Origin: Clostridia bacterium
Lineage (GTDB): Bacteria; Bacillota; Clostridia; Oscillospirales; Oscillospiraceae
DNA length: 64,000 bases
Assembly: GCA_009929315.1 (NCBI GenBank)
Contig: SAAS01000001.1
Span: forward strand, 124,001 to 188,000
Direction of reading: 5' to 3'
Shown here: positions 9,699-18,546 of the stretch, piece by piece
Layout: every line of letters begins with the position of its first letter
Position numbering within the stretch: the first letter of the stretch is position 1
Made by a program: the position numbers and the translations under genes
The notes under the pieces: model-generated
The model's input: the letters and a program-made list of their open reading frames with translations, nothing else
Databases searched by the model: none
What the model was told of the DNA's origin: nothing

Positions 9699-11189
9699 AT
9701 CCAAAACAATCAGTTTCCGACGCTTTTTGAACAGCTTAAAAGCAACGCCGAGCACGGCGCGCTGCCCATGCACATGCCCGGGCACAAGCGCAATGCCGAG
9801 GGCATTGAGTTTTTGGAAAAGCTCGGCGCGAAATACGATATTACGGAAATAGAGGGCTTTGACTACCTGCACGAGCCTCACGGGATTATCTTGGAGGCCA
9901 TGCAAAGCGCGGCGCGGCTGTGGCAAAGCGAAAATGCCTTTTTCCTTGTGAACGGCTCGACCTGCGGCGTTCTGGCGGCTGTAAGCGCCTGCGCAAAGCT
10001 CTGCGGAAACGGCAAGCTAATCATGGCGCGCAACTGCCACAAATCGGTTTATAACGCCGCTGAGCTTAATGAACTCACGCCGATTTATCTTGTTCCTCCT
10101 CCGGTCGAGGGCTTTGGCTTCTGCGGAAGTATTCTGCCGAAGGACGTGGAAATCGCGGTTCAGGATAATCCGGGCACGCCCGTTATCCTGACAAGCCCAA
10201 CTTATGAGGGAGTTCTGTCAAATCTCGCGGAAATATCGGTAATATGCCACATGTACGGCTCGCCGCTGATTGTGGATGAAGCACACGGCTCACACCTTAA
10301 TCTGTCCCCGTATTTTTCGGGCGGCGCTGTCAGGGCGGGGGCGGATATTGTAATTCAAAGTCTGCACAAAACTCTCACGGGGCTTACACAGACAGGGCTT
10401 CTGCATCTGGGCGGAAACCTTATTACCTCCGAAAGTATTGCCCGAGAGCTGAGTGTTTTTGAGACCAGCAGTCCTTCATATATTCTGATGGCTTCGATTG
10501 ACGGAACAAGGAAGCTTCTTGAGGAGCGGGGGGCGGAGCTTTTCAAAGCATGGAACCGACGCTTAGAGCGTTTTGACCAGATGGTTTCACCGCTGCAAAG
10601 TTTGAAGATACCCGGACACAGCGAATTGTTTGAGTGCCAGAAAATTGACGGGCTTGCGGGCTACGTCAGGCGAGGCATAGGCGGACACACCGTCTACGGG
10701 TATGACAGAAGCAAAATTATTATCTCCTGCGAGGGGACGGATACCACTGGAACTTCGCTTATTAAAGAGCTCAGAGTTCGTTTCGGAATTGAATGCGAGA
10801 TGGCCGCTTGCGGTTATGTAGTAGCCATGACCGGAATTCTTGACAGTGATGTGAGCGTTAAAAGCCTAGCCAAAGCTCTGATTGAGATTGACAAGGAAAT
10901 CCACGGTACAGCTCCGCGTCTGCCCTTTACCGCGGCAAAAATCCCGAAACGCCGCCTCAGTGTCTCACAGGCGTTAAGGAGCGAGTCGGGCCCGATTTCG
11001 ATCAAGGATTCCAGGGGGAAAATTTCAGCCGAATATGTTTGGGCATATCCGCCGGGAATTCCGCTTATTGTTCCCGGGGAGGAACTTTCAGAGGAAACCG
11101 TGCGCAGCCTTATCATTCAGCGGGAAGCGGGTGTTTCGCTGCGAAGCAGCTTCGGGGGAATGCCGAAAACACTTCGAGTTCTGCTTTGA
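9699..11189 (+). CDS. Orn/Lys/Arg decarboxylase, short (SpeA/YaaO-like) form
   Basis: About 496 residues. It is a fold-type I PLP enzyme that decarboxylates a basic amino acid, probably arginine or lysine, to make a polyamine precursor. Signatures are LPMHMPGHKR near the N-terminus, DEAHGSHL as the PLP aspartate site, and SLHKTLTG as the Schiff-base lysine site. Homologues begin about 20 residues before the MPGHK motif, which places the start near 9699. A strong AAAGGAG ends at 9689, but the codon at the right spacing is ATC, not ATG, GTG or TTG. Upstream in-frame starts lie inside the preceding gene. Either ATC is used as a start, as ATT is in infC, or there is a sequence error. Confidence 0.88.
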   Translation: MQNNQFPTLFEQLKSNAEHGALPMHMPGHKRNAEGIEFLEKLGAKYDITEIEGFDYLHEPHGIILEAMQSAARLWQSENAFFLVNGSTCGVLAAVSACAKLCGNGKLIMARNCHKSVYNAAELNELTPIYLVPPPVEGFGFCGSILPKDVEIAVQDNPGTPVILTSPTYEGVLSNLAEISVICHMYGSPLIVDEAHGSHLNLSPYFSGGAVRAGADIVIQSLHKTLTGLTQTGLLHLGGNLITSESIARELSVFETSSPSYILMASIDGTRKLLEERGAELFKAWNRRLERFDQMVSPLQSLKIPGHSELFECQKIDGLAGYVRRGIGGHTVYGYDRSKIIISCEGTDTTGTSLIKELRVRFGIECEMAACGYVVAMTGILDSDVSVKSLAKALIEIDKEIHGTAPRLPFTAAKIPKRRLSVSQALRSESGPISIKDSRGKISAEYVWAYPPGIPLIVPGEELSEETVRSLIIQREAGVSLRSSFGGMPKTLRVLL

Positions 11190-11255
11190 CGACAGGCTAA
11201 GAGCGCGGCTGACAAAGCTTTGCGCGTTGCCGCTTCGTAAAAAAGCCCTCCGCCC

Positions 11256-11284
11256 TTGACAATTGGTTCAAATTATTCTATATT
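11256..11284 (+). promoter_or_regulatory. Sigma-A type promoter for the SCIFF precursor
   Basis: TTGACA at 11256-11261 and TATATT at 11279-11284 are separated by 17 bases, a near-consensus vegetative promoter. It lies about 36 bases before the ATG of scfA and gives that gene its own start of transcription. Confidence 0.8.
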
Positions 11285-11319
11285 TAAGTCTAGCAGAAAT
11301 TCATTAAGGAGTTGTCACC

Positions 11320-11463
11320 ATGAAAAGAATTAAGACTCTCAGCACCCGCAACCTTAAAAAAACCCTCAAAACAGGCGGCTGCGGCGAGTGCCAGACTTCT
11401 TGTCAGTCCGCATGCAAAACCTCCTGCGGCGTTGCAAATCAGGTCTGCGAGAAGTGCAAATAG
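11320..11463 (+). CDS. scfA: SCIFF ranthipeptide precursor
   Basis: A 47-residue precursor of the Six-Cysteines-In-Forty-Five family, which is very widely conserved in Clostridia. The leader MKRIKTLSTRNLKKTLK is the recognition part. The core has Cys at 21, 24, 28, 32, 36 and 43, and an extra Cys46 in the tail CEKCK, so there are seven instead of six. Known members receive a sulfur-to-gamma-carbon thioether link to a threonine in the core, made by the adjacent radical SAM enzyme. TTAAGGAG precedes the ATG. The biological role of SCIFF peptides is not settled; quorum-type signalling has been proposed for some ranthipeptides. Confidence 0.95.
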   Translation: MKRIKTLSTRNLKKTLKTGGCGECQTSCQSACKTSCGVANQVCEKCK

Positions 11464-11491
11464 GCCTTTGAATTTTACCTGAATCGGTATC

Positions 11492-11527
11492 AAATGCTGT
11501 TCGTCTGTTTTAGGCCGAACAGCATTT
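11492..11527 (+). terminator. Intrinsic terminator/attenuator between scfA and scfB
   Basis: A perfect 12-bp stem (AAATGCTGTTCG with CGAACAGCATTT) with a 12-base loop, ending in a short T run. It lies after scfA and before scfB, so most transcripts should stop after the peptide gene, giving much more precursor than maturase. Confidence 0.88.
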
Positions 11528-11586
11528 TTCCCTGTTTGCATATTTTATATCGTGCTTACCCGCACGGACTAATTATAGAGGTAGCT

Positions 11587-12966
11587 ATGATTCATCAATA
11601 TAAACTTAATGATCTCAATATTGTGCTGGATGTGTTCAGCGGCGCCGTCCACTCTGTGGACGAGCTGGCTTATGACATTATCGGGCTTTTTGAGGCGTGC
11701 TCAAAGGAAGAAATTGTCCGTCAAATGCTGGAAAAATACGCCGACAAGCCGGAGATAACCCGCGAGGAAATTCTGGAGTGTATTGCGGATGTGGAGGAGC
11801 TTAAGGACGAGGGACAGCTTTTTGCAGAAGACGGATTCGCCGACCACGCCTGCGATTTTAAAAATAACAGCCGCGCCATAAAGGCGCTTTGCCTGCATGT
11901 AGCCCATACCTGCAACTTAAGCTGCGAATATTGCTTTGCCTCACAGGGCAAATACCACGGCGAAAGGGCGCTTATGAGCTTCGAGGTGGGTAAAAGGGCT
12001 CTTGATTTTCTGATTGAAAATTCGGGAAGCCAAAAAAATCTCGAAGTGGATTTTTTCGGCGGCGAGCCGCTTATGAACTGGGAGGTCTGTAAAAGACTTG
12101 TCGGCTATGCGCGTTCCCGCGAGGAGGAAACGGGCAAAAAATTTCGCTTCACGCTTACAACGAACGGCATTCTCGTTGACGACGACGTAATCGAGTTTGC
12201 AAACCGCGAAATGCACAATATTGTTTTAAGCCTTGACGGGCGCGAGGAAATCCACGACCGCCTCCGCAAAACCACGAACGGTAAGGGCAGCTATGAAATA
12301 ATTGTCCCCAAATTCCAGAAATTCGCTAAAATGCGCGGAGAGCGAGAATACTATATGCGCGGCACCTTCACGCACAATAATGTAGATTTCACCGAGGACA
12401 TTTTTCACATGGCGGATTTGGGCTTCACGGCGCTTTCCATGGAGCCTGTGGTCTGCGCTCCGCAGGACCCGTACGCGCTTACCGAAGCCGACCTTCCGAT
12501 TCTTTTTGAGCAGTATGAGATACTGGCGAAAGAGATGTTAAAGCGAAAAAAAGAGGGTAGAGGCTTTACCTTTTACCACTTCATGATTGACCTTGAGGGC
12601 GGACCCTGCATTTACAAGCGAATTTCCGGCTGCGGAAGCGGCACGGAATACCTTGCCGTTACCCCCTGGGGCGAGCTTTTCCCCTGCCACCAGTTCGTCG
12701 GCGACGAAAAATACAGTATGGGCAACGTATGGGACGGCGTAACAAACACAGAGCTCCGAGATAGCTTTAAGTGCTGCAACGCTTATTCCAGACCCTCCTG
12801 TGAAAGCTGCTGGGCAAAGCTCTATTGCAGCGGAGGCTGCGCGGCAAACGCCTACCATGCCACGGGAAGCATTACGGGAACCTATGAATACGGCTGCGAA
12901 CTTTTTAAAAAGCGTATGGAATGTGCCATTATGATGAAGGTAGCCGAAAGTGAAGAAAAAGAGTGA
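11587..12966 (+). CDS. scfB: SCIFF maturase, radical SAM/SPASM
   Basis: 459 residues from the ATG at 11587 (AGAGGTAG upstream); a longer frame from 11494 would begin inside the terminator. Residues 1-90 form a peptide-recognition (RRE/PqqD-like) region. The radical SAM motif CNLSCEYC places Cys at 109, 113 and 116 for the AdoMet-binding 4Fe-4S cluster. The C-terminal SPASM region carries many Cys (CGSG, FPCHQF, CCNAYSRPSCESC, YCSGGC) for auxiliary clusters. It makes the thioether crosslink in the ScfA core. It matches the CteB/Tte1186 type of enzyme in layout and context. Confidence 0.95.
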   Translation: MIHQYKLNDLNIVLDVFSGAVHSVDELAYDIIGLFEACSKEEIVRQMLEKYADKPEITREEILECIADVEELKDEGQLFAEDGFADHACDFKNNSRAIKALCLHVAHTCNLSCEYCFASQGKYHGERALMSFEVGKRALDFLIENSGSQKNLEVDFFGGEPLMNWEVCKRLVGYARSREEETGKKFRFTLTTNGILVDDDVIEFANREMHNIVLSLDGREEIHDRLRKTTNGKGSYEIIVPKFQKFAKMRGEREYYMRGTFTHNNVDFTEDIFHMADLGFTALSMEPVVCAPQDPYALTEADLPILFEQYEILAKEMLKRKKEGRGFTFYHFMIDLEGGPCIYKRISGCGSGTEYLAVTPWGELFPCHQFVGDEKYSMGNVWDGVTNTELRDSFKCCNAYSRPSCESCWAKLYCSGGCAANAYHATGSITGTYEYGCELFKKRMECAIMMKVAESEEKE

Positions 12967-13023
12967 AAGGCTTACGGCCAAACTGCTTGACGTTAGCCGA
13001 AACAAACTGTATCTTTAATTTAT

Positions 13024-14490
13024 ATGAAGTTATATTTAATTGACCACGAATACCGCTATGCCGCCGAGCAAATGCTTCTAACCTTATATCCGCAGGAGCG
13101 CCCCGAATACTGTCAGGGCAAACCGCAGGGGGAGCGGGCGGAGCTCTGTCTTTACGAGGGGAGCAAGAATTTTACCGCAGTTTGCAGACTCTTCTTGGGA
13201 GAGCAGGAATACCGAGGCAGAGCCGCTTTTGTTAAAACAAGGGCAGTGGATGAATTATCCAGAACAAAGTATCTTCAGAGGATAATTAAGCTTTCTTTTT
13301 ATCGGGCTGCGCTTCGCTCGGGAATTAAAAAGCCCGTTTGGGGGGCGCTCACGGGTATCCGTCCGGGAAAGCTCCTGTCCAATCTGCTTGAAACGGGAAT
13401 TGACGAGAAAACAGCGATTAAGAGCTTTATGCGCGATAATGATGTCAGCGCGGAGCGGGCGCAGCTTTGCCTGCATACGGCGAGAGCGGGACTAAATTGT
13501 GCAAGAAGCCTTGAAAAAGGTGACATTTGCCTTTACGTCGGTATACCCTTTTGTCCGACACGCTGTTCCTATTGCAGCTTTGTGAGTCAGTCCGTTCAAA
13601 AGAGCATGAAGCTTATACCAACTTTTCTAACCGCGCTCTATCGCGAGATTGACGCAACGGCAGCCGTTGTGCGTGAAGCAGGGCTTCGTCCCGTGGCGAT
13701 TTATATGGGCGGCGGCACGCCGACAACCCTGACTGCGGAGCAGCTTGACGGGCTTTGCACTCAGCTTAAAGCAGCCTTTGACCTTACGGCGGTGCGGGAA
13801 TACACCGTGGAGGCTGGAAGACCGGACACCATTACAAAAGAAAAGCTCGAGGTTTTGAAACGGCACGGCGTAACGAGAGTGAGCGTTAATCCGCAGACAA
13901 TGGACGATGAAGTGCTCGAGGCAATCGGCAGAAAGCACACGGCGCAGGACGTTTTAAACGCGCTTGATATTGTAAGTTCGGTTGGCGGCTTTGAAGTTAA
14001 TATGGACCTAATTGCCGGACTCCCGCTGGACACGCCCGAGCGATTTGAAAAAACTCTAAACACGGTTCTGAGCCTCAATCCCGAAAACATTACCGTACAC
14101 ACGCTGGCGCTCAAGAAAGGCTCGGGTATTATGCTTGGGGACACGCCGCGCCCGTCATCTGACGATGTCGGAAAGATGATTGATTTTGCGAACAACGCTC
14201 TGTTTTCTGCCGAATATAAGCCATACTATCTTTACAGGCAGAAATATATGTCCGGCGGTTTTGAAAATGTAGGCTGGCAGCGCGGGCACACAGAGAGTAT
14301 TTACAACATAAGTATAATGGAAGAGCTTTGTTCAATTATTTCGATGGGCGGAGGCGCCTCAACAAAGCTCTGTCTGGGTGAAGGCCGCATTGAGCGCATG
14401 TTCGACCCCAAGTATCCGACGGAGTATATTGAGAGCATTGACAAAATTATTGCGGATAAACGCAAAATACTTGAATTGATGTCTGAATAG
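13024..14490 (+). CDS. hemZ: Oxygen-independent coproporphyrinogen III oxidase-like radical SAM protein HemZ
   Basis: 488 residues. The motif IPFCPTRCSYCSF gives the CxxxCxxC cluster site at Cys177, 181 and 184, followed by MGGGTPTTL, the glycine-rich AdoMet motif of the HemN family. The N-terminal 170 residues are the extra domain that separates HemZ from HemN and HemW. The family is named for anaerobic conversion of coproporphyrinogen III, but many clostridia with HemZ lack full heme synthesis, so the real substrate may differ. The ribosome site is weak. It follows scfB after 57 bases and may be co-transcribed. Confidence 0.88.
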   Translation: MKLYLIDHEYRYAAEQMLLTLYPQERPEYCQGKPQGERAELCLYEGSKNFTAVCRLFLGEQEYRGRAAFVKTRAVDELSRTKYLQRIIKLSFYRAALRSGIKKPVWGALTGIRPGKLLSNLLETGIDEKTAIKSFMRDNDVSAERAQLCLHTARAGLNCARSLEKGDICLYVGIPFCPTRCSYCSFVSQSVQKSMKLIPTFLTALYREIDATAAVVREAGLRPVAIYMGGGTPTTLTAEQLDGLCTQLKAAFDLTAVREYTVEAGRPDTITKEKLEVLKRHGVTRVSVNPQTMDDEVLEAIGRKHTAQDVLNALDIVSSVGGFEVNMDLIAGLPLDTPERFEKTLNTVLSLNPENITVHTLALKKGSGIMLGDTPRPSSDDVGKMIDFANNALFSAEYKPYYLYRQKYMSGGFENVGWQRGHTESIYNISIMEELCSIISMGGGASTKLCLGEGRIERMFDPKYPTEYIESIDKIIADKRKILELMSE

Positions 14491-14605
14491 GATATGATAT
14501 ACATTATCATAATCTATAAAGATAGTAACAAGAACTAACCGATAACCGACGCAGAGCTTGTACCTGGCAAGGCAACAGCACATTTTTATTCACGGGAGGA
14601 ACCCA

Positions 14606-15541
14606 ATGGCCTTTTTATTAGACGAAATCAACGCGAGAGCGACAAGCGATCCCTCCGGCTTTATTCGCGAGTGTGACGCTGAGTTTGACTTAAAGGTTCG
14701 CCATGTGGCGGATATGATAGAGAAAAATCGCGAAAAAAGTCCCATCGTCCTAATGTCCGGTCCTTCGGGCAGCGGCAAAACTACAACCTCGAAAAAAATC
14801 GAGGAGGAACTGAAAAAACGCGGCGTGAACACCCTTGCGCTGTCCATGGACAACTACTTCCGAACAATCAGCGACAGTTCACCCAGAACAGCCGACGGCG
14901 AGCTTGACCTTGAGTCGCCGAAATGTGTGGATATGGAGCTTCTTTCGGAGCACTTTTACCATCTGAGCCGGGGGGAAGCGATAGACGTTCCGAAATATCT
15001 CTTTGCCGAGCACAGAAGATCCGAAACGCCTTCACAAACCATAAAACTGGGTAAAAACGACATAGTCGTCGCTGAGGGAATCCACGCGCTCAACGATGAT
15101 TTGACTGCCGCGAACCCGGATGCTCTGAAGCTTTATATTAGTGCGCGCTCAAATGTCGAGGACGACGGGGATGTATGTTTTAAGGCAACTTGGATGAGGC
15201 TTGTCAGACGTATAGTTCGAGATAAGCTTTTCAGAGGGGCTTCCCCAGAATATACTTTCGGTCTTTGGGCAAATGTGCGCAGAGGTGAGAAGAAAAATAT
15301 TAGTCCGTTTAAAGACAAAGCCGACTGGAAGTTCGATTCCGCCTTCCCTTACGAGGTCTGCGTGATGAAGACTGTTGCAAAGCAGCTCTTTGACGAGGTT
15401 CCGATGGGCGCGGAGCGCTTCGAGGAGCTTAAGTCCATCGCACCTGCTTTTGACCTTTTCGAGGCAATCGACCCTAAGCTTTTACTTCCGGATTCGCTTC
15501 TGACCGAGTTTTTGGGCGGCGGCAAGTATAAATACCATTAA
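14606..15541 (+). CDS. Uridine kinase-like nucleoside kinase
   Basis: 311 residues from the ATG at 14606, behind GGGAGGA; upstream in-frame starts have no ribosome site. The P-loop GPSGSGKTT lies near residues 52-60, followed by the DNYF motif typical of uridine kinase and phosphoribulokinase folds. It would phosphorylate a nucleoside such as uridine or cytidine with ATP or GTP. The enzyme lacks the N-terminal TGS/ThrRS-like domain found in some clostridial Udk-like proteins. The C-terminal 80 residues are less typical. Confidence 0.85.
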   Translation: MAFLLDEINARATSDPSGFIRECDAEFDLKVRHVADMIEKNREKSPIVLMSGPSGSGKTTTSKKIEEELKKRGVNTLALSMDNYFRTISDSSPRTADGELDLESPKCVDMELLSEHFYHLSRGEAIDVPKYLFAEHRRSETPSQTIKLGKNDIVVAEGIHALNDDLTAANPDALKLYISARSNVEDDGDVCFKATWMRLVRRIVRDKLFRGASPEYTFGLWANVRRGEKKNISPFKDKADWKFDSAFPYEVCVMKTVAKQLFDEVPMGAERFEELKSIAPAFDLFEAIDPKLLLPDSLLTEFLGGGKYKYH

Positions 15542-15631
15542 GAGCGAATATTATATAGATAATTATCCTATTAAGAGATAATTTTGAAAACACCTTGCGA
15601 AAACATTGAAACCTGAAGGGTGGTATCAATA

Positions 15632-16345
15632 ATGTCCACGAAAATCAGTTACTATTTTTCAAAGCTCGACAAGTTCCCTTTCCCGAATTATTTTGAGGGA
15701 CTGACAGAAACCTACGAGATACTCCAAAAGGCAAAGGCATACTTAAAGGAAACGCTTACCCTCCCCGATGTGAGAAAAAACCTCGGCGAAATCCGCGGCG
15801 ACGCGCCAAACCTTCACGGGAATTATTTTATCGGCGAGGGAACGGTTATTTATAACGACGTGACCGTCATCGGGCCTGTTTATATCGGGAAAAACTGCGA
15901 GATAATGCCGGGAGCGGTTATTCGCCCGAACACCATAATTGCGGATAACTGCAGCGTCGGACACGGCAGCGAGGTCAAGCACTGCGTTTTGTTCGGCGGG
16001 GCAAAGATTGCCTCGCTCGCCTTTGCGGGCGACAGTATTTTGGGAGCATCCGCCCGTATCGGAAGCGGGGTTATTACGGCTAACCGCAAATTCAATCAAA
16101 CCAACGCCACAATAAAGGTCGAGGGTGAAAGAGTTGACCTCGGTGACAGCTTTTTTGGCTGTATTCTGGGCGACAGCTCGCGTCTGGGCGCAAACGCGGT
16201 TTCCCAGCCGGGAACGCATATCGGTCCGAATACCTGGGTTTATCCGCTTACAAATGTCAGAGGTTTTATTCCGGCCTGCAAGCGCGTATATCACGAGCAG
16301 AAGACAATAATGGAAGAAAACGAGATTGTGGAGCTTAAGCCATGA
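15632..16345 (+). CDS. Left-handed beta-helix sugar nucleotidyltransferase-like protein
   Basis: 237 residues from the ATG at 15632, with GAAGGG upstream. From about residue 60 it has imperfect hexapeptide repeats ([LIV]-G-x4), for example GTVIYNDVTVIGPVYIG and ARIGSGVITANRKF, which form a left-handed beta-helix as in GlmU and LpxA. The usual N-terminal nucleotidyltransferase domain is absent, so it is either an acyl/acetyltransferase or a structural relative. Its stop overlaps the ATG of the next gene by four bases (ATGA), implying translational coupling to a PAP2 phosphatase. A cell-envelope role is inferred. Confidence 0.8.
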   Translation: MSTKISYYFSKLDKFPFPNYFEGLTETYEILQKAKAYLKETLTLPDVRKNLGEIRGDAPNLHGNYFIGEGTVIYNDVTVIGPVYIGKNCEIMPGAVIRPNTIIADNCSVGHGSEVKHCVLFGGAKIASLAFAGDSILGASARIGSGVITANRKFNQTNATIKVEGERVDLGDSFFGCILGDSSRLGANAVSQPGTHIGPNTWVYPLTNVRGFIPACKRVYHEQKTIMEENEIVELKP

Positions 16346-16899
16346 TTGAACTGATGCAGAGCTTTGATACAAGCGCGCTGCTTTACATTCAGGATCATTT
16401 GCGCTCGCCCATACTCAGCGCCTTAATGGTTTTCTTTTCGACAATCGGCAATGTGGGACTTTTATGGATAGCGCTTGGGCTGGGTTTGCTTATATCTAAA
16501 CGTACCAGACGAGGCGGCTTTGACCTGCTTATCTGCCTAGCGCTCGCGTATATAGTTAACGACTTGGTGATAAAGGAAATCGTGGCCAGAGTAAGGCCCT
16601 ATGACGCCATTGAGAATTTGACTATTCTTGTGAAGCCGCTTCACTCTTTTTCCTTCCCGTCGGGACACGCTAACTCCAGCTTTGCCGCCGCTCTGGCGCT
16701 GACACTTGCCTTCGGTAAAAAGGGTGCATGGGCATATATACCTGCGGCTCTTATCGCGTTTTCGCGCTGTTATGTCGGCGTTCATTATCCGAGCGACGTT
16801 CTTGCGGGTATGCTTGTGGGCACAGTTGTCGCATGGGGCACCTTCCTGCTCCTAAGAAAGTATGTCAAGACTGACTTTGTCAGAAAAAAAGTTGAATAA
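16342..16899 (+). CDS. PAP2 family phosphatase (undecaprenyl-diphosphatase type)
   Basis: 185 residues with about five membrane segments. All three PAP2 active-site motifs are present: K78-x6-R85-P86, P106-S-G-H109 and S141-R142-x5-H148-x3-D152. Such enzymes remove phosphate from lipid diphosphates, most often undecaprenyl diphosphate in cell-wall lipid recycling, on the outer face of the membrane. It overlaps the previous gene by four bases and is followed by a strong terminator, so it closes this transcription unit. Confidence 0.9.
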   Translation: MIELMQSFDTSALLYIQDHLRSPILSALMVFFSTIGNVGLLWIALGLGLLISKRTRRGGFDLLICLALAYIVNDLVIKEIVARVRPYDAIENLTILVKPLHSFSFPSGHANSSFAAALALTLAFGKKGAWAYIPAALIAFSRCYVGVHYPSDVLAGMLVGTVVAWGTFLLLRKYVKTDFVRKKVE

Positions 16900-16905
16900 G
16901 ACCGG

Positions 16906-16938
16906 CGCCGCAGCAGAAATTGGCTGCGGCGTTTTTTT
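16906..16938 (+). terminator. Intrinsic terminator after the PAP2 gene
   Basis: CGCCGCAGC (16906-16914) pairs with GCTGCGGCG (16923-16931), followed by seven T. It ends the uridine kinase to PAP2 unit. Confidence 0.92.
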
Positions 16939-17151
16939 GTCTGATAAGTGACTGCTTGCTAAAGATGAGCTAATATGCTATAATCCTTTGATATGAGCGA
17001 AAATATTTTGTCGCATATGTTGAAAGCGAAAGACGCTGATTAAAAATATTCGCATTGCTGCTTTTCGTTTGTAATGCAAACAAGGTTCGGCACGAAAAAC
17101 AGCAGACTTGTATAAGGCATTTTCAAATATCCGGGGATAGGAGGTGAGCTA

Positions 17152-18477
17152 ATGGAGAGTGGCTTCGGCGCACATCAGACACAAGATCAGGAGCAGGTAC
17201 AAATTCTTTCGCCTCGTATGCTGCAATCGCTGCGCGTGCTGCAGATGCCGTCCACCGAGCTTTACGACTATCTGATGAAGGAGCTTGAGGAAAACCCGGT
17301 TATCACCTTTGACAGTATTGATTATGCCGAAAAGTGCCGCAGAAATTCGCACTATGTTTCGGGCGAAAATGACGAGGCCGCCCTTGCGGATATTATCGCG
17401 GACGACAACAATTCTCACATAGTTTCCCTGCGCATTCAATTCTCAATGCTTAAACCCAACCCTGAGGTTGAACGCATAGGCTTCGCGCTTATTTACCTTC
17501 TTGACGAGAACGGATACCTTTACTATGACGATGTCGAGCGTCTTGCTCAGGCCTCGAATATCTCGCTGGACAATATTAAAGCCGCTATTGACATGCTGCA
17601 ATCCCTTGAGCCTGCAGGCGTTGGCGCGTTTAATCCGAGAGAATGCATTTTGCTTCAATTGGAGCGGAAGGGCCTTAAGGGCAGCGACGCGTGGAAGGTC
17701 GCGCAGGATCATCTGGAGCTTCTGGGTAAAAATCAGCTTCCGCAAATAGCAAAAAAATCGGGAATACCGCTCCACCGCGTCGTTAACGCCCAGCAGCTCA
17801 TCAGAACCTTAAATCCCAAGCCGCTTATGATGGAAACAACACATCGAACAAGGGAATATATTGCGCCCGATATAAGGATATTCAAGAAAGAAAAATCCTT
17901 TGCTGTCGAGCTCAATCAGCTCAGTGCTGAAAGTATAATAATTGACGACACCTATTCAAAAATTTATAAGGAAACGGATAACGATACCGTTAAAGCCTTT
18001 CTGGGGGACAATATGAGAAAGGCGCAGTGGCTTCGGGACAGCATAAGGCAGCGCTGCGAAACACTGATGGCCTGCGCCACACAGCTTTTAAAAAGCCAGA
18101 AGGCGTTTTTTGAGTACGGCCCCGAGTATCTTTTGCCTTACAGCCGTAAGGAAATGGCGGAGCAGCTCGGAAGAAGCGAATCCACCATAAGCCGCGCACT
18201 GAATGATAAATATGTCGAGTGCGACTGGGGAATGTTCCCGGCGGATTATTTTTTCCCAAAGACTTCAGTCGAAGCCCATCCGAATATGACAAAAAACACC
18301 ATTGAGAGCAACATCCAGATGATTATTCTCGGTGAAGACAGGCAGTCGCCCAAGAGTGATGAGGCAATTGTAGAAGATTTGAAAGCCATGGGAATTTTCG
18401 TCAGCCGTCGAACCGTGGCAAAATACCGCGACGAGCTTGGTATTCCCGCGTCCTCGCGCCGCAGAGTGTATTCGTAA
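17152..18477 (+). CDS. rpoN: RNA polymerase sigma-54 factor
   Basis: 441 residues, preceded by GGAGGTGA. Region I at the N-terminus is Gln/Leu-rich (residues about 8-45, including SPRMLQSLRVLQMPSTEL). The core-binding and helix-turn-helix regions follow, with the latter around GRSESTISRALNDKYV. The RpoN box near residue 419 reads SRRTVAKYRDELGIP, close to the consensus ARRTVAKYRE. It directs transcription from -24/-12 promoters with an AAA+ activator. I found no activator gene in this window and no convincing -24/-12 promoter, so its targets lie elsewhere. Confidence 0.96.
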   Translation: MESGFGAHQTQDQEQVQILSPRMLQSLRVLQMPSTELYDYLMKELEENPVITFDSIDYAEKCRRNSHYVSGENDEAALADIIADDNNSHIVSLRIQFSMLKPNPEVERIGFALIYLLDENGYLYYDDVERLAQASNISLDNIKAAIDMLQSLEPAGVGAFNPRECILLQLERKGLKGSDAWKVAQDHLELLGKNQLPQIAKKSGIPLHRVVNAQQLIRTLNPKPLMMETTHRTREYIAPDIRIFKKEKSFAVELNQLSAESIIIDDTYSKIYKETDNDTVKAFLGDNMRKAQWLRDSIRQRCETLMACATQLLKSQKAFFEYGPEYLLPYSRKEMAEQLGRSESTISRALNDKYVECDWGMFPADYFFPKTSVEAHPNMTKNTIESNIQMIILGEDRQSPKSDEAIVEDLKAMGIFVSRRTVAKYRDELGIPASSRRRVYS

Positions 18478-18495
18478 TAATACAGCCAGTAAATT

Positions 18496-18527
18496 AAAAA
18501 GGATACCGCATGAGCGGTATCCTTTTT
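18496..18527. terminator. Bidirectional terminator between rpoN and the GNAT gene
   Basis: A 14-bp perfect stem (AAAAAGGATACCGC with its complement) with loop ATGA. It has A and T runs on both sides, so it can stop rpoN on the plus strand and the convergent acetyltransferase gene on the minus strand. Confidence 0.92.
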
Positions 18528-18546
18528 CGGTTCTATTCATATTCGC

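Noticed and set aside
12538-13005. A 155-codon minus-strand frame
   Set aside because: It lies opposite the Cys-rich SPASM end of scfB, and its Ala/Ser-rich sequence is a typical shadow.
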